NCBI RefSeq assembly: GCF_000003195.3
Contig: NC_012878.2
Coordinates: forward strand, 53,134,629-53,198,628
DNA from: Sorghum bicolor
Taxonomy: Eukaryota; Streptophyta; Magnoliopsida; Poales; Poaceae
Direction of reading: 5' to 3'
DNA length: 64,000 nucleotides
Shown here: positions 54,154 to 64,000 of the stretch, in pieces
Position numbering within the stretch: the stretch's first letter is position 1
How the letters are laid out: each line of letters begins with the position of its first letter
Notes under the pieces: generated by a model
The model's input: only the letters and a program-made list of their open reading frames with translations
Told to the model about the DNA's origin: nothing
The model's database searches: none
Translations under genes and position numbers: made by a program

Positions 54154-56577
54154 ATGTCTAACGGGGATGGACCGCCACCCATGTTCGATGGGGATGACTT
54201 CCCGTATTGGAAAATACGGATGGAGTCATACCTTGAGGCATGCGATGTAAAGTGCCTAAAAGCCGCGACCGAAGGGTTTGCCCCTCCGGAAAGAGCCACC
54301 GCTCTTACTCCACAAGAGCAAGAAAACGAGAAGTGGAATGCAAAGGCCAAAAACTACATCTTTAGAGGTCTTTGCAAAGAAGTGTTCAACCGTGTTCGGA
54401 GCCACAAAACCGCCAATGAACTTTGGAAGAAACTTTGTGCGCTCCATGAGGGAACTAAGAGTGAACAAGAGGAACGCTATCACCTAGTGATGAACAAGCT
54501 TAATACATTTGAAATGCTTCCTAAAGAAAATGCTAATGAAATGTATTCTCGCTTGAATGTCATTGTAGAAGAGCTAAATGGACTTGGGCTTACACAAATG
54601 AGTACGGCGGATGTAGCAAGGAAGATACTATGTGTGCTTCCCATTGAGAAATATGGGCACATAGTAACCGTGCTTCATCAAGGCGATCTTTCCACCGCTA
54701 CACCAACCACCATATTGGGGAAGATCAATGCTCATGAGATGTACATGCACATGAACCCTCAAGATGGCTCCTCGTCGGCCAAGAAAGAAAAGAAGGACTT
54801 GGCTCTCAAAGCTTCTCACAAGGGCAAAGCCAAGAAGATTGAAGTTGAGTCATCAACTTCAAGTGATGATGATGCATCTATTGCTCTCTTGGTGAGAAGA
54901 ACCACAAAGATGTTGAAAAAGCTCAACAAGAATGGAGTCAACTTTGACTCCAAGAAGAAGAAATTCTTCACAAGTAGCAAGAGGAAGCCCATCTCCGAGA
55001 TGGATTGCTACAATTGTGGTGAACTTGGGCATCTTGCTCATCAATGTCCAAAGCCCAAGAAGGACAAGTACAAGAAGAAGAACAAAGAGCAAGATGACTC
55101 AAGTGATGATGAGAAGAATGACAAGAAGCAATACAAGAAGAAAGGTGGCAAGAAGAAGGAGCACTACAAGAAGAAAAATGGCAAGGCCTACATTGTTGGT
55201 GATTGGCTCACCGACATTGAGAGCTCAAGTGGTGACTCCTCCGGCAATGAAAGTGATGATGAGAAGGTTGCCGCCATTGCCATTGATGCTCCATCACCAT
55301 CATCTTCACCACCATCTACATCCTCTACACACCTATGCCTTATGGCTAAGGGTGACCGGAAGGTACAAAGTGAGGATGAGAGTAGTGAGAGTGAAAGTGA
55401 ATATGAATCACCTTCTTATGATGAACTTGTAAAATTGCTAAACAAGTACACAAAAGTCATAAGAAAGACTAGAAGTGAAAATGAAAAGCTTGAACTTGAA
55501 AATGATACACTTCTAGCAAAGCTTAACTCTAGTGATGAGCTTAGAGAACAAAATGAGATCATGACCACTAAGCTCAAGGAGCTCAAACTCTCTCTAAAAG
55601 AGCTCAAAGAAAAACATGATAAACTTGAGAGTGTTCATGATGAGCTTATCACTAGATATAGAGCAATGAAAGAAGAGCTAACAACTCTAAAAGCAAACTA
55701 TGACAACCTTGAGATTGCTTATGAACTTGCAATTGATGAAACACATGTTGCTACTAACAATGTTGCTAAGCTTGATGTAGCCACATCTTGTGATGACTTA
55801 CTTGTGGAGAGCACAAGCAAATGTGTTGATTGCAAGGGCAAGAAAGTGGTAGTGGCCGAGAGTTATGAGGACACTATCAAGCTCAAGGATGAAATTGTCA
55901 TGCTCAAGAAAGAGTTGCAATACCAATCCAAGCACAACACCATTGTGATTGAGTCACTTGATCAAGACAAGAAACTTGCATATGAGAACAAGTTACTCAA
56001 AGAAGAAAATCAATATCTCAAGCTTGGTTTGATGTATGACAAGCAAGAAGAAGATGAGACATTCATCTTGGATGAGTTAGCTAGCAACAATGACCCAATC
56101 ATCAAGAAGCTAACTCAAGAGAACAACAAGCTCAAGAAAGAGAAGGAACACCTAACCATGGGGTTAGCAAAGTTCACAAAAGGGAAGGACCTTCAAAGTG
56201 AGCTTTTCATGAACACCGTCATGAAGATGGACAAGAGTGGGATTGGCTATAAGGCTCATCAAACAAAGCTCATCAAGTCTCTAGCCACTCATGATCAAGC
56301 AAGCAAGCCAAAGCCAAAAAGATGTTTTGAGTGTGGTCAAGAAGGACACTTTGCTCATGAGTGTAAGGCACCACTACCACCACCCTTGCCCAAGCATGCA
56401 AGACCATTTGCCTTCAATGCTCATTACATTGTAAGGAAAGACAAGTGTGGCAAGGTCAAGGTTAGCTTCATGGGGCCACCAAACAAGCAAAGGCCAAAGA
56501 AGATTTGGGTGCCAAAGCAACTAGTAGAGAAGGTCAAGGGCCCTAGACAAATGTGGGTCCCTAAATCTCAAGCTTGA
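54154..56577 (+). CDS. Copia gag polyprotein (intact)
   Basis: 807 residues. N-terminal part (about 1-200) is the retrotransposon gag domain with FDGDDFPYWKIRMESYL and YIFRGLCKEVFNRVRSHKTANELW. A lysine-rich basic stretch leads to the first CCHC knuckle (C285-x2-C288-x4-H293-x4-C298). A long Glu/Lys/Leu-rich section with coiled-coil character follows (about 420-690), then a second knuckle at 724-737 (CFECGQEGHFAHEC). This forms the virus-like particle and binds the RNA. Large size and two knuckles separated by a coiled coil are typical of Sirevirus gag. Stops at TGA 56575. No breaks seen. Confidence 0.95.
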   Translation: MSNGDGPPPMFDGDDFPYWKIRMESYLEACDVKCLKAATEGFAPPERATALTPQEQENEKWNAKAKNYIFRGLCKEVFNRVRSHKTANELWKKLCALHEGTKSEQEERYHLVMNKLNTFEMLPKENANEMYSRLNVIVEELNGLGLTQMSTADVARKILCVLPIEKYGHIVTVLHQGDLSTATPTTILGKINAHEMYMHMNPQDGSSSAKKEKKDLALKASHKGKAKKIEVESSTSSDDDASIALLVRRTTKMLKKLNKNGVNFDSKKKKFFTSSKRKPISEMDCYNCGELGHLAHQCPKPKKDKYKKKNKEQDDSSDDEKNDKKQYKKKGGKKKEHYKKKNGKAYIVGDWLTDIESSSGDSSGNESDDEKVAAIAIDAPSPSSSPPSTSSTHLCLMAKGDRKVQSEDESSESESEYESPSYDELVKLLNKYTKVIRKTRSENEKLELENDTLLAKLNSSDELREQNEIMTTKLKELKLSLKELKEKHDKLESVHDELITRYRAMKEELTTLKANYDNLEIAYELAIDETHVATNNVAKLDVATSCDDLLVESTSKCVDCKGKKVVVAESYEDTIKLKDEIVMLKKELQYQSKHNTIVIESLDQDKKLAYENKLLKEENQYLKLGLMYDKQEEDETFILDELASNNDPIIKKLTQENNKLKKEKEHLTMGLAKFTKGKDLQSELFMNTVMKMDKSGIGYKAHQTKLIKSLATHDQASKPKPKRCFECGQEGHFAHECKAPLPPPLPKHARPFAFNAHYIVRKDKCGKVKVSFMGPPNKQRPKKIWVPKQLVEKVKGPRQMWVPKSQA

Positions 56578-56591
56578 TCTCTTGTGTGTAG

Positions 56592-59500
56592 GTGAACTAC
56601 AAGACCGGTGGATCACATTGGGTAATTGATAGTGGTTGCACTCAACACATGACCGGAGATCCCCGGATGTTCACCTCTCTTGATGAAGATGTTGACAACC
56701 AAGAGAAGATCACATTTGGTGACAATTCAAAAGGGAAAGTCAAGGGTCTAGGAAAGGTTGCTATATCAAATGACAACTCCATCACCAATGTGCTCTATGT
56801 GCAATCTTTGAGTTTCAATTTGCTCTCGGTTGGGCAATTATGTGACCTTGGATTTGAATGCCTATTCAAGAAGAAGGAAGTAATTGTGACCAAGGAAGAT
56901 GACAATGAAGTGATATTCAAAGGCTTCCGACACAACAACTTATATGTGGTTGACTTCTCATCCAATAAAGTTAATGTCAAGACTTGCTTATTCACCAAGA
57001 CTTCACTTGGGTGGTTGTGGCATAGAAGGTTAGCACATGTTGGAATGGGCACACTCAAGAAGTTGATGAAGAAAGAATTGATTAGAGGCTTGAAGGATGT
57101 GACATTTGAAAAGGACAAACTTTGTAGTGCATGTCAAGCGGGCAAACAAGTTGCAAACACTCATCCAACCAAAGCCTATCTCTCTACTTCAAGAGTGCTT
57201 GAGCTACTTCACATGGATTTGTTTGGACCAACCACATATGCTAGTCTTGGAGGCAACAAATATTGCTTGGTCATAGTTGATGACTTCTCCCGGTACACTT
57301 GGACATTCTTCTTGCAAGACAAGGCCGAAGTTGCATCAATATTCAAGAAGTTTGCAAAGAATGCTCAAAATCAATTTGATGTGAAGATCAAGAAAATTAG
57401 AAGTGACAATGGCAAAGAGTTTGACAACACCAACATTGAAGAATACTGTGATGAAGTGGGAATCAAGCATGAGTTCTCCTCAACATATACACCACAACAA
57501 AATGGGGTTGTAGAAAGAAAGAACCGGACATTGATCACCTTGGCAAGAACAATGCTAGATGAGTATAACACTTCGGAGAAGATGTGGGCCGAGGCAATCA
57601 ACACGGCATGCTATGCTTCAAACCGGCTCTTTCCACATAAGTTCCTAGAGAAGACACCATATGAGTTGCTCAATGGGAAGAAGCCCGATGTCTCATTCTT
57701 TAGAGTGTTTGGGTGCAAGTGCTACATCTACAAGAAGCGCCAACACTTGGGCAAGTTCCAAAGAAGATGTGACATTGGCTACTTGGTTGGCTATTCATCA
57801 AAGTCCAAAGCATATAGGGTCTTTAACCATGCCACAAACATGGTTGAAGAAACATTTGATGTCGAATTTGATGAAACTAATGGCTCCCAAGGAGCAAGTG
57901 ATAATCTTGATGATGTAGGTGGTGAACCATTGAGGGATGCCATGAAAAACATGCCGGTGGGAGACATCAAGCCTAAAGAAGATGATGATGATGTGCAAGT
58001 CATTGAGCCACCATCCACCTCACAAGGTCCACAAGATGAAGACAAGGATGTGAGAGATGCTCATGAAGACACCCAAGTCACTCTTGAGCAAGCGGTGGCA
58101 CAAGCACAAGATGTTGATGCTCCCCAACCAACCCCTCAAGTGGCACCAAGAAGAACATCACATCTCCTCCAAGACCACTCTCAAGATCTCATCATCGGGA
58201 GTCCATCACGTGGTGTAACTACTCGTTCTAGACATGCTTTATTTATTGAACATCACGCTTTTGTGTCTCTTGAAGATGAACCAAAGACTATAGAGGAAGC
58301 TCTTCGTGATGCGGATTGGATCATGGCCATGCAAGAGGAGTTGAACAACTTCTCTCGCAATCAAGTTTGGACACTTGAAGAGCGACCCAAAGATGCAAGA
58401 GTGATTGGAACAAAATGGGTCTTCCGGAACAAGAAGGATGATCAAGGCAAAGTGGTGCGCAACAAGGCAAGACTTGTGGCAAAAGGCTTTTCACAAGTGG
58501 AAGGTCTTGACTTCGGTGAAACATTTGCACCGGTGGCAAGACTTGAAGCAATCCGTATCCTACTTGCATATGCATCAAGTCATGATATCAAATTATTTCA
58601 AATGGATGTGAAAAGTGCCTTTTTAAATGGTTATATTAATGAGCTTGTCTATGTTGAGCAACCAACCGGTTTTGAAGACCCTAGGTACCCCAAGCATGTC
58701 TACCGGTTGTCCAAGGCTCTCTATGGTCTCAAGCAAGCACCTAGAGCTTGGTATGAGAGGCTTAGGGACTTCCTCATTGAGAAGGGCTTCAAGATTGGGA
58801 AAGTTGACACAACACTCTTCACCAAGAAAATGAATGGGGAAATCTTCATTTGCCAAGTTTATGTTGATGATATTATTTTTGGCTCTACTAATGAAGATTT
58901 TTGCAAGGTATTTGGTGATTTGATGTCCAAGGAGTTTGAGATGTCCATGATTGGCGAGCTATCCTTCTTCCTAGGATTTCAAGTCAAGCAAATGAAGGAA
59001 GGAGTCTTTATCTCCCAAGAGAAGTACACTCAAGATCTTCTCAAGAGGTTCAAGATGATGGATTGCAAGCCAATCAAGACTCCCATGGCATCAAATGGGC
59101 ATCTCGACTTGGATGAGGGAGGTAACCCTATTGACAAGACTCTCTATCGCTCCATGATAGGAAGTCTACTCTACCTCACCGCATCTAGGCCCGATATCAT
59201 GTTTAGTGTGTGTATGTGTGCAAGATATCAAGCAATGCCTATGGAATCTCACTTGATTGCGGTCAAGAGAATTCTTAGGTATCTAAAATACACACCTTGC
59301 CTAGGCTTGTGGTATCCCAAAGGTGCAAGATTCCAACTTGTAGGCTATTCCGATTCGGATTATGCCGGGTGTCGGATTGATAGAAAAAGCACATCCGGAC
59401 GGTGCCATTTCCTAGGTAGATCACTTGTCTCTTGGATGTCAAAGAAACAAAATAGTGTTGCTTTGTCAACGGCCGAGGCGGAATACATAGCCGCCGGTGT

Positions 59501-59819
59501 TTGTTGTGCACAAATACTCTACATGAAACAAACTTTGCTAGACTATGAAGTAGTACTAGACAAAGTACCTTTGTTGTGTGACAACGAAAGTGCCGTAAAA
59601 CTTGCAAACAACCCGGTTCAACACACCCGCACAAAACATATTGACATCCGCCACCACTTCCTTAGGGATCACGTTGCTAAGGGTGACATATCTCTAGAGA
59701 ATGTGGGAACGGAAAATCAATTGGCGGATATCTTCACAAAACCCCTAGATGAAGCTAGGTTTTGTATGTTGAGAAATGAACTTAATGTGCTTGACCTATC
59801 CAACTTCACTAAAAGATAA
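56592..59819 (+). CDS. Copia pol polyprotein (protease, integrase, RT, RNase H), intact
   Basis: 1075 codons in a frame different from gag. The frame opens right after TAG 56589-56591, and the first codon is GTG, so there is no AUG of its own. Order: aspartic protease (D13-S14-G15), gag_pre-integrase with HRRLAHVG, integrase core with D209, D272 and E308 (D-x35-E), the PQQNGVVERKNRT segment, reverse transcriptase with RLEAIRILLAYAS and YVDD at 757-760, and RNase H (QLVGYSDSDYAG, STAEAEYIA, KHIDIRHHF). The copia order is clear. All catalytic positions I can check are present, so the enzyme could be functional. How it is expressed from the gag RNA is not obvious (see findings). Confidence 0.95.
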   Translation: MNYKTGGSHWVIDSGCTQHMTGDPRMFTSLDEDVDNQEKITFGDNSKGKVKGLGKVAISNDNSITNVLYVQSLSFNLLSVGQLCDLGFECLFKKKEVIVTKEDDNEVIFKGFRHNNLYVVDFSSNKVNVKTCLFTKTSLGWLWHRRLAHVGMGTLKKLMKKELIRGLKDVTFEKDKLCSACQAGKQVANTHPTKAYLSTSRVLELLHMDLFGPTTYASLGGNKYCLVIVDDFSRYTWTFFLQDKAEVASIFKKFAKNAQNQFDVKIKKIRSDNGKEFDNTNIEEYCDEVGIKHEFSSTYTPQQNGVVERKNRTLITLARTMLDEYNTSEKMWAEAINTACYASNRLFPHKFLEKTPYELLNGKKPDVSFFRVFGCKCYIYKKRQHLGKFQRRCDIGYLVGYSSKSKAYRVFNHATNMVEETFDVEFDETNGSQGASDNLDDVGGEPLRDAMKNMPVGDIKPKEDDDDVQVIEPPSTSQGPQDEDKDVRDAHEDTQVTLEQAVAQAQDVDAPQPTPQVAPRRTSHLLQDHSQDLIIGSPSRGVTTRSRHALFIEHHAFVSLEDEPKTIEEALRDADWIMAMQEELNNFSRNQVWTLEERPKDARVIGTKWVFRNKKDDQGKVVRNKARLVAKGFSQVEGLDFGETFAPVARLEAIRILLAYASSHDIKLFQMDVKSAFLNGYINELVYVEQPTGFEDPRYPKHVYRLSKALYGLKQAPRAWYERLRDFLIEKGFKIGKVDTTLFTKKMNGEIFICQVYVDDIIFGSTNEDFCKVFGDLMSKEFEMSMIGELSFFLGFQVKQMKEGVFISQEKYTQDLLKRFKMMDCKPIKTPMASNGHLDLDEGGNPIDKTLYRSMIGSLLYLTASRPDIMFSVCMCARYQAMPMESHLIAVKRILRYLKYTPCLGLWYPKGARFQLVGYSDSDYAGCRIDRKSTSGRCHFLGRSLVSWMSKKQNSVALSTAEAEYIAAGVCCAQILYMKQTLLDYEVVLDKVPLLCDNESAVKLANNPVQHTRTKHIDIRHHFLRDHVAKGDISLENVGTENQLADIFTKPLDEARFCMLRNELNVLDLSNFTKR

Positions 59820-60800
59820 AAGTTGTGTGTTGAATCTTGATCCTTTCAATTTGTAAATAACTTTTGCCTTGCATATCATGCATACTAAAACTAAAAATAT
59901 AACTTGCATGTAGGGCTTGTCTAACATGGTTGAGATAACTCCCTTGAGTGTGTGAAAAAGCTTAACCTTGGATCAAACTTGACAAGCATTAGTTTACCTT
60001 CAAGTATTGCATTACAACTCATTTCATATGCACGCTTGTTGGTTAACCGTTTCTTTTCGGTTACTCGTTGAGCATCCGCTGTGTTCGTCCATAGATAGGG
60101 GGAGCATTCAAAGCTCATTATGATTCAAACCCTTAGCTTTATGGCCATACGATGCTCCTTGGTGATTTTCTCGAACTATTTTCATAAAAACTACTAAGCC
60201 TATGGCTAAATATTTGTGAAAATTTGAGGGTTTGAGAGAAGTCACTCATACCAGTTCCATTTGGTATTTATTTGTGTGCTTTTGAAGATGGAACTTGGTT
60301 GGGTCAAAGTCGGACGTGGCCCGTGCCCTAGCGCCGCCACCGTCGTCCTTGCGCCGTTTTCCGGCAAGTTTGGAGCTTTCCCCCGCGCCAGATCTGCTAA
60401 GGGACATCTTCCCTTCCCTCTCCTCGCTCTGGTTTCCTTCCTTGCGAAGAAATTAGGGTTTGGGGTAAGTTCTCTGCTCTATCTCCCAAGGTGCTCGAGC
60501 CTTTGTGTCCATGGCTTTCGATTTAGGATTTGATTCCAATCTCAATGGTCTTCTCGTTGCAGCACCTCTAGGAGAAGATTCGTGGTCTCTGGAGGTTTCC
60601 GATCGCGACTTTTTAATCCGGAACGCGTCTCGTCAGTCGATCGTAAGTCGTTCGTGCCCGTGTCTTATCTTTTCTTGCGACCCTTAGGTTTATCTCATCT
60701 CTAGTCGATATGTTTGCTTATATAGACCCTATCCTGTCAATTTTCTGCAGTGCATTGTTCCCCTTTGCCAGTCTTTTGTACGTCGGACGCTTGATTTGCT
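59820..60800 (+). other. Region between pol and the env-like frame, with leader-like sequence
   Basis: Contains a purine tract AGATAGGGGGAGC near 60094-60105 and, from about 60290, a GC-rich stretch resembling a plant 5' UTR (AGGGTTTGGGGTAAGTTC). A strong donor, GTAAGT, at 60465-60470 is followed by possible acceptors at 60562 (GTTGCAG) and 60750 (TTTTCTGCAG), the latter 50 bp before the env-like ATG. No supported gene. Confidence 0.5.
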
Positions 60801-63371
60801 ATGGCTCGTACCAAGAATGTTAGCGGTCCGACAGCTGGCTCAGGAGGTTCTCCAGGAGGTGATGGTGGAGGTGATCCTCCCCGTCGCCTGTCAGCGGCAG
60901 AGAAGGGAAAAGGCAAGAAGCTGGCCACCAAGAAGCGGAAGGCCAGTGACAGAGATGCAGAGGTCGCAGAGGCAGTTGCAGCAGCGGCTGAGGCAGCCGA
61001 GAGGGGTGGTCGCTCTGGTTCTCTGAGGATCGGTGATGATCTTACGCCGCGTCAGAGGCGTGCAGTGCTTGAGGCAGAGGCTTTTCATGGATCCCCTCCA
61101 GGCACCGTGACGATTGGAGGACAGAGGGTTAGGCTTGTGGTCAGGGATCCAGCTCAGGAGGATCTAGACACTGAGACAGAGACCCAGGCAGAGGATCCAG
61201 CACAGGAGTAGGAGCAGCCACTCAGGAGGTCGACTCGTGCTCGCACCCAGGCCGTTCCTCGGACCGGCACGCCGGGTCAGTCCACTTCCACAGCTCATGC
61301 CACACCAGCGAGAGGTACACCAGCTTCACGCCCGAGGCCAGTCAGGATCCACAGGGATCTTTCTCTTGTGTCAGCTAGAGAGATCCAGCAGCTGAGGTTC
61401 GTTCCGTTTCCCACCTGGTTTCCAGCTGCCAGGGATCCTAGAGCCGGTGCCAGGTTCTACACAGTCATCCAGGAGGACATCTACGAGGCACTGGTTCGCT
61501 CTCAGGCTCAGTTCGGGGAGCACAGAGTGATCGACCTGGAGATACTGGGGAACGTGGTTGGAGCTGATATTCGTCAGTATTTTACCTACCTCCACGGATT
61601 TCCAGAGTTACTAGCACTCCCCGGCACTTACTGTGAGCAGTGGGTCAGAGAGTTCTACGCGTCAGTGTGGGTTTCTCCAGATCACAGTTATATCCACTAC
61701 GCACTGGCGGGGACAGACTACAGAGTGACAGCTCAGAGGGCCCGAGAGGTGCTTGGACTGTGAGCCTCTCCCACCAGGATTCACCAGCTGTGCTACGGGA
61801 ACGTGGATCCCCCTCGTCGTCCTCACGGTGGTGAGATACCACCAGTTGACTTCGTGGCTCCCTGTTTCCGTGCACCTTTTGGGGAGGGCTCCAGCAGGAC
61901 AGTGGCAGACTTGACACGCCCAGCCAGGATCCTCGACTTTGTGTTGAGGAAGACTCTTCTTCCCAGGACAGGCTACAGAGACGGATTCACTCGTATGCAG
62001 CAGTGGCTCGTCGCTCACCTTATCTCCCAGACGCAGTTTGATTTGTGGGATTTGATCGTCTCCGAGATTGAGGACACCATCTCAGAGAGCTTCAGGGGCC
62101 GGCGTCAGTTGCCCTACGCACATTGGATCACCCTCCTTATACTTCGTGCTAGGCCACTGCCCCTGCCAGCTCACTTGCAGAGGGAGTTGACAGAGTCCGA
62201 CACCGTCTTCCCCCACTACGACCCCCGGCAGATGTTGAGAGCGCACCACGACCTTCGCGGTGCCCCTCCTCCTCGTGCTCCACGTGGACCGGTGCCCCCA
62301 CCTTCTCCTAGGGGCACCCGCAGTACAGCAGCTGTTGCAGAGACAGAGGAGCAGCAGGACGTAGCTATCGGGGCGTTCGCCGATGCAGAGGCAGAGGGCG
62401 AGTTTGACTTCGCCTCAGACAGTTCAGACGACGACTATCAGCCGCCAGTGACTGACCTTCCTCCCAGAGCTCACGACCACGAGGCAGGCGGTTCTTCGAG
62501 TGCTTCAGACCCCGCCCTGCTTGCTATTCTAGAGGGGATGAGGGCAGACCAGCGCCGTGCAGCTGAGGAGCAGGCGAGGCGTGACAGGGATCAGGCTGCT
62601 ATCAATGCAGCCATGCAGGCCAGGCAGGATGAGCTCCAGCGTCAGCTTCTCACCTTTCAGGAGCAGCAGCTTGCTTTCCAGGCCCAGCAGACCGCGATGA
62701 TGGCCGCCCTCATGGCCGCCTCTGGGATTCAGCTACCGCAGATACAGCTCCCAGGCACATCGTCAGTCAGGCCTCCTACTCCTGCGCCCTAGACTCAGAG
62801 CCCGTCACAGCAGCCGCTCCAGCTACCAGCTCAGAGTCAGCCGTTATCGACGCCACAGCACCAGGTCTCTCAGGGTGCTATCTCTTCAGGCTTTGAGCAG
62901 GTACCGCAGTTTACCCCTCTCCGCTCGGGTTTCACCCCTCAGTCAGCGACAGCATCACAACTTGTGTGGGACTCGCAGACAGATCCGCACCTCAGCTTCA
63001 CCTACAGTGCTCTGACTGGTGACCCTACGCCTCCTCCTCTGCAGGCTCCTGCAGTCTTTACGGCGCCAGTTACCACTGCAGAGCTTCTGTCGTCATCCGT
63101 AGCGTCGTCCGAGCAGCTTGCACCGTCTACTACCGTTCCAGAGACGACAGCTACAGCGACCGAGTCCGTGCCAGCTTCGTCCGCCGGCCTTGAGCAGCCA
63201 GCACAGCCTGTGATAGCGCCAGAGCAGACCCGGACCGCTTCTCCAGCACCTGCAGCTTCAGAGGGTCACTCCACCTCCTCCGCATCGACGGCCGATAGTT
63301 CCGATGATGCAGCTCGTTTTGTGGCCGTACCGAGGGAGTCTTTTGCTCTGCCTCCTCCGCCGACTTCTTAG
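60801..63371 (+). pseudogene. Env-like third frame of the copia element, three in-frame stops
   Basis: One reading frame of 857 codons from ATG 60801 to TAG 63369-63371, interrupted at TAG 61209-61211, TGA 61761-61763 and TAG 62790-62792. Apart from these no frameshift is visible and the frame stays open. The N-terminal part is Ala/Gly/Lys-rich (GKGKKLATKKRKA). The middle has a conserved-looking domain (ILGNVVGADIRQYFTYLHG, AGTDYRVTAQRAREVL). A Gln-rich, coiled-coil-like stretch lies near 62540-62700 and a Ser/Ala/Thr/Pro-rich end finishes it. This position and layout fit the env-like frame of Sireviruses; its role is unproven. No clear signal peptide or membrane segment is seen. Confidence 0.75.
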
Positions 63372-63809
63372 GTTTTTGGCGCTTGATGCCAAAGGGGGAG
63401 AGAGTGCGTTTGAGGGAGAGAGTTAGGAGTTAGGGGGAGCTAGAGAGGGAGTTTATTTTTTTGAGATACTCTTTATGTGTGCTACTCTATCATGCATCAC
63501 GTTTACTTTTATGCATTGCACTTGTGTGAGATACTATGGCTATGAGACATGATTTGTGCTTACTGTGATATCTTATTGTCATGTGTTTGGCTCATATTAC
63601 CTTTTGCTTCCGCGTTTCTACTCTGTTGTACTTATGAGCCTTATGTTTATATCCTGTCGTATACCACTCACATATTTGGATGCAGGGTTTTTGACTTGGT
63701 TGATATAAGCATTACTAATCCTTTTATTCCTATTGTAATATGCTTATTGAAACCAAGTCACTTTGAAAATCTCAACTCTTTTCTTACGCGAGGTTGTCAT
63801 CAATCACCA

Positions 63810-63822
63810 AAAAGGGGGAGAT
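63810..63822 (+). other. Polypurine tract
   Basis: AAAAGGGGGAGAT immediately upstream of the 3' LTR start, the expected primer site for plus-strand DNA synthesis. Similar GGGGGAG tracts at 60098, 63394 and 63433 do not abut an LTR. Confidence 0.9.
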
Positions 63823-64000
63823 TGAAAGAGCATCTAGGCCCCTAGTGATTTCAGTGATTAATGACATTATTGTTTACTATGACTAACGTGTGTTTTGCAG
63901 AGGCAAAGTCATAGGTAAGGTCATGGTATATAGGTACTCGATGAACAGGGACGTTCATGCCTACTTAATAGTGGAAATCGTTTCGGTTTTCAAAGGATGG
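63823..64000 (+). repeat. 3' LTR of the copia element, cut by the window end
   Basis: First 178 bases of the right LTR, identical to the left LTR from 52554 except position 63853 (A versus G at 52584). Confidence 0.95.

Larger units (their letters stand above)
52554..64000 (+). mobile_element. Sirevirus-type copia LTR retrotransposon, runs off the right edge
   Basis: 5' LTR (52554-54101), primer site for initiator tRNA-Met (TGGTATCAGAGCC from 54104), gag (54154-56577), pol (56592-59819) in the copia order protease-integrase-reverse transcriptase-RNase H, a long 3' region with an env-like frame (60801-63371), a polypurine tract (63810-63822) and the first 178 bp of the 3' LTR. The extra frame after pol and two CCHC knuckles in gag fit the Maximus/SIRE group. 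Gag and pol are intact. Its right LTR and target duplication lie beyond the window. Confidence 0.95.

Overview
The window is nuclear DNA of a grass, most likely Andropogoneae (Sorghum or a close relative). The signs are very GC-rich, GC3-biased coding exons next to AT-rich spacers, GT-AG introns of very uneven length, and dense grass transposons: Tourist-like MITEs with a GGCCTTGTTTAGTTC end, Stowaway copies, L1-type LINEs, and a Sirevirus-type copia element. The genus is an inference from the repeat families, not a direct reading.

I support six host genes. From left to right they are: a CYP714-family cytochrome P450 with a 7 kb first intron (3051-11725, +); a LEA_2/NHL-type membrane protein (12783-13433, +); an apparently intronless UGT85-like glycosyltransferase (16495-17991, +); an eight-exon plant WD40-like protein of unknown function (24719-28459, +); a LURP-one-related protein (30225-30899, -); and a three-exon CHX-type cation/H+ exchanger (48335-51178, -). 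They are unrelated single genes and not an operon or cluster. I did not recognise any tRNA or rRNA gene.

The rest is mostly transposons. 14-24 kb holds MITEs (four copies head-to-tail and inverted at 19.8-20.8 kb), a 5'-truncated LINE with clean target duplications, and a nested pair of solo LTRs. 36.8-47.3 kb holds three LINEs (one with an intact 1190-residue ORF2), more MITEs, and a foldback of about 1.67 kb with ~800 bp arms around an ~80 bp loop. 52554 to the right edge is a very young Sirevirus-type copia element. Its gag and pol are intact, its env-like third frame has three in-frame stops, and the start of its 3' LTR runs off the window.

The most interesting observations are: (1) the long foldback; (2) a gene-like, possibly spliced acidic reading frame inside a solo LTR; (3) three C-to-T-type stops in CG/CHG contexts in the env-like frame of an otherwise intact element; (4) gag and pol separated so that an in-frame splice is a plausible way to make the fusion; (5) several tiny poly(A)-ended insertions flanked by 9-15 bp duplications, which look like almost completely 5'-truncated LINE events.
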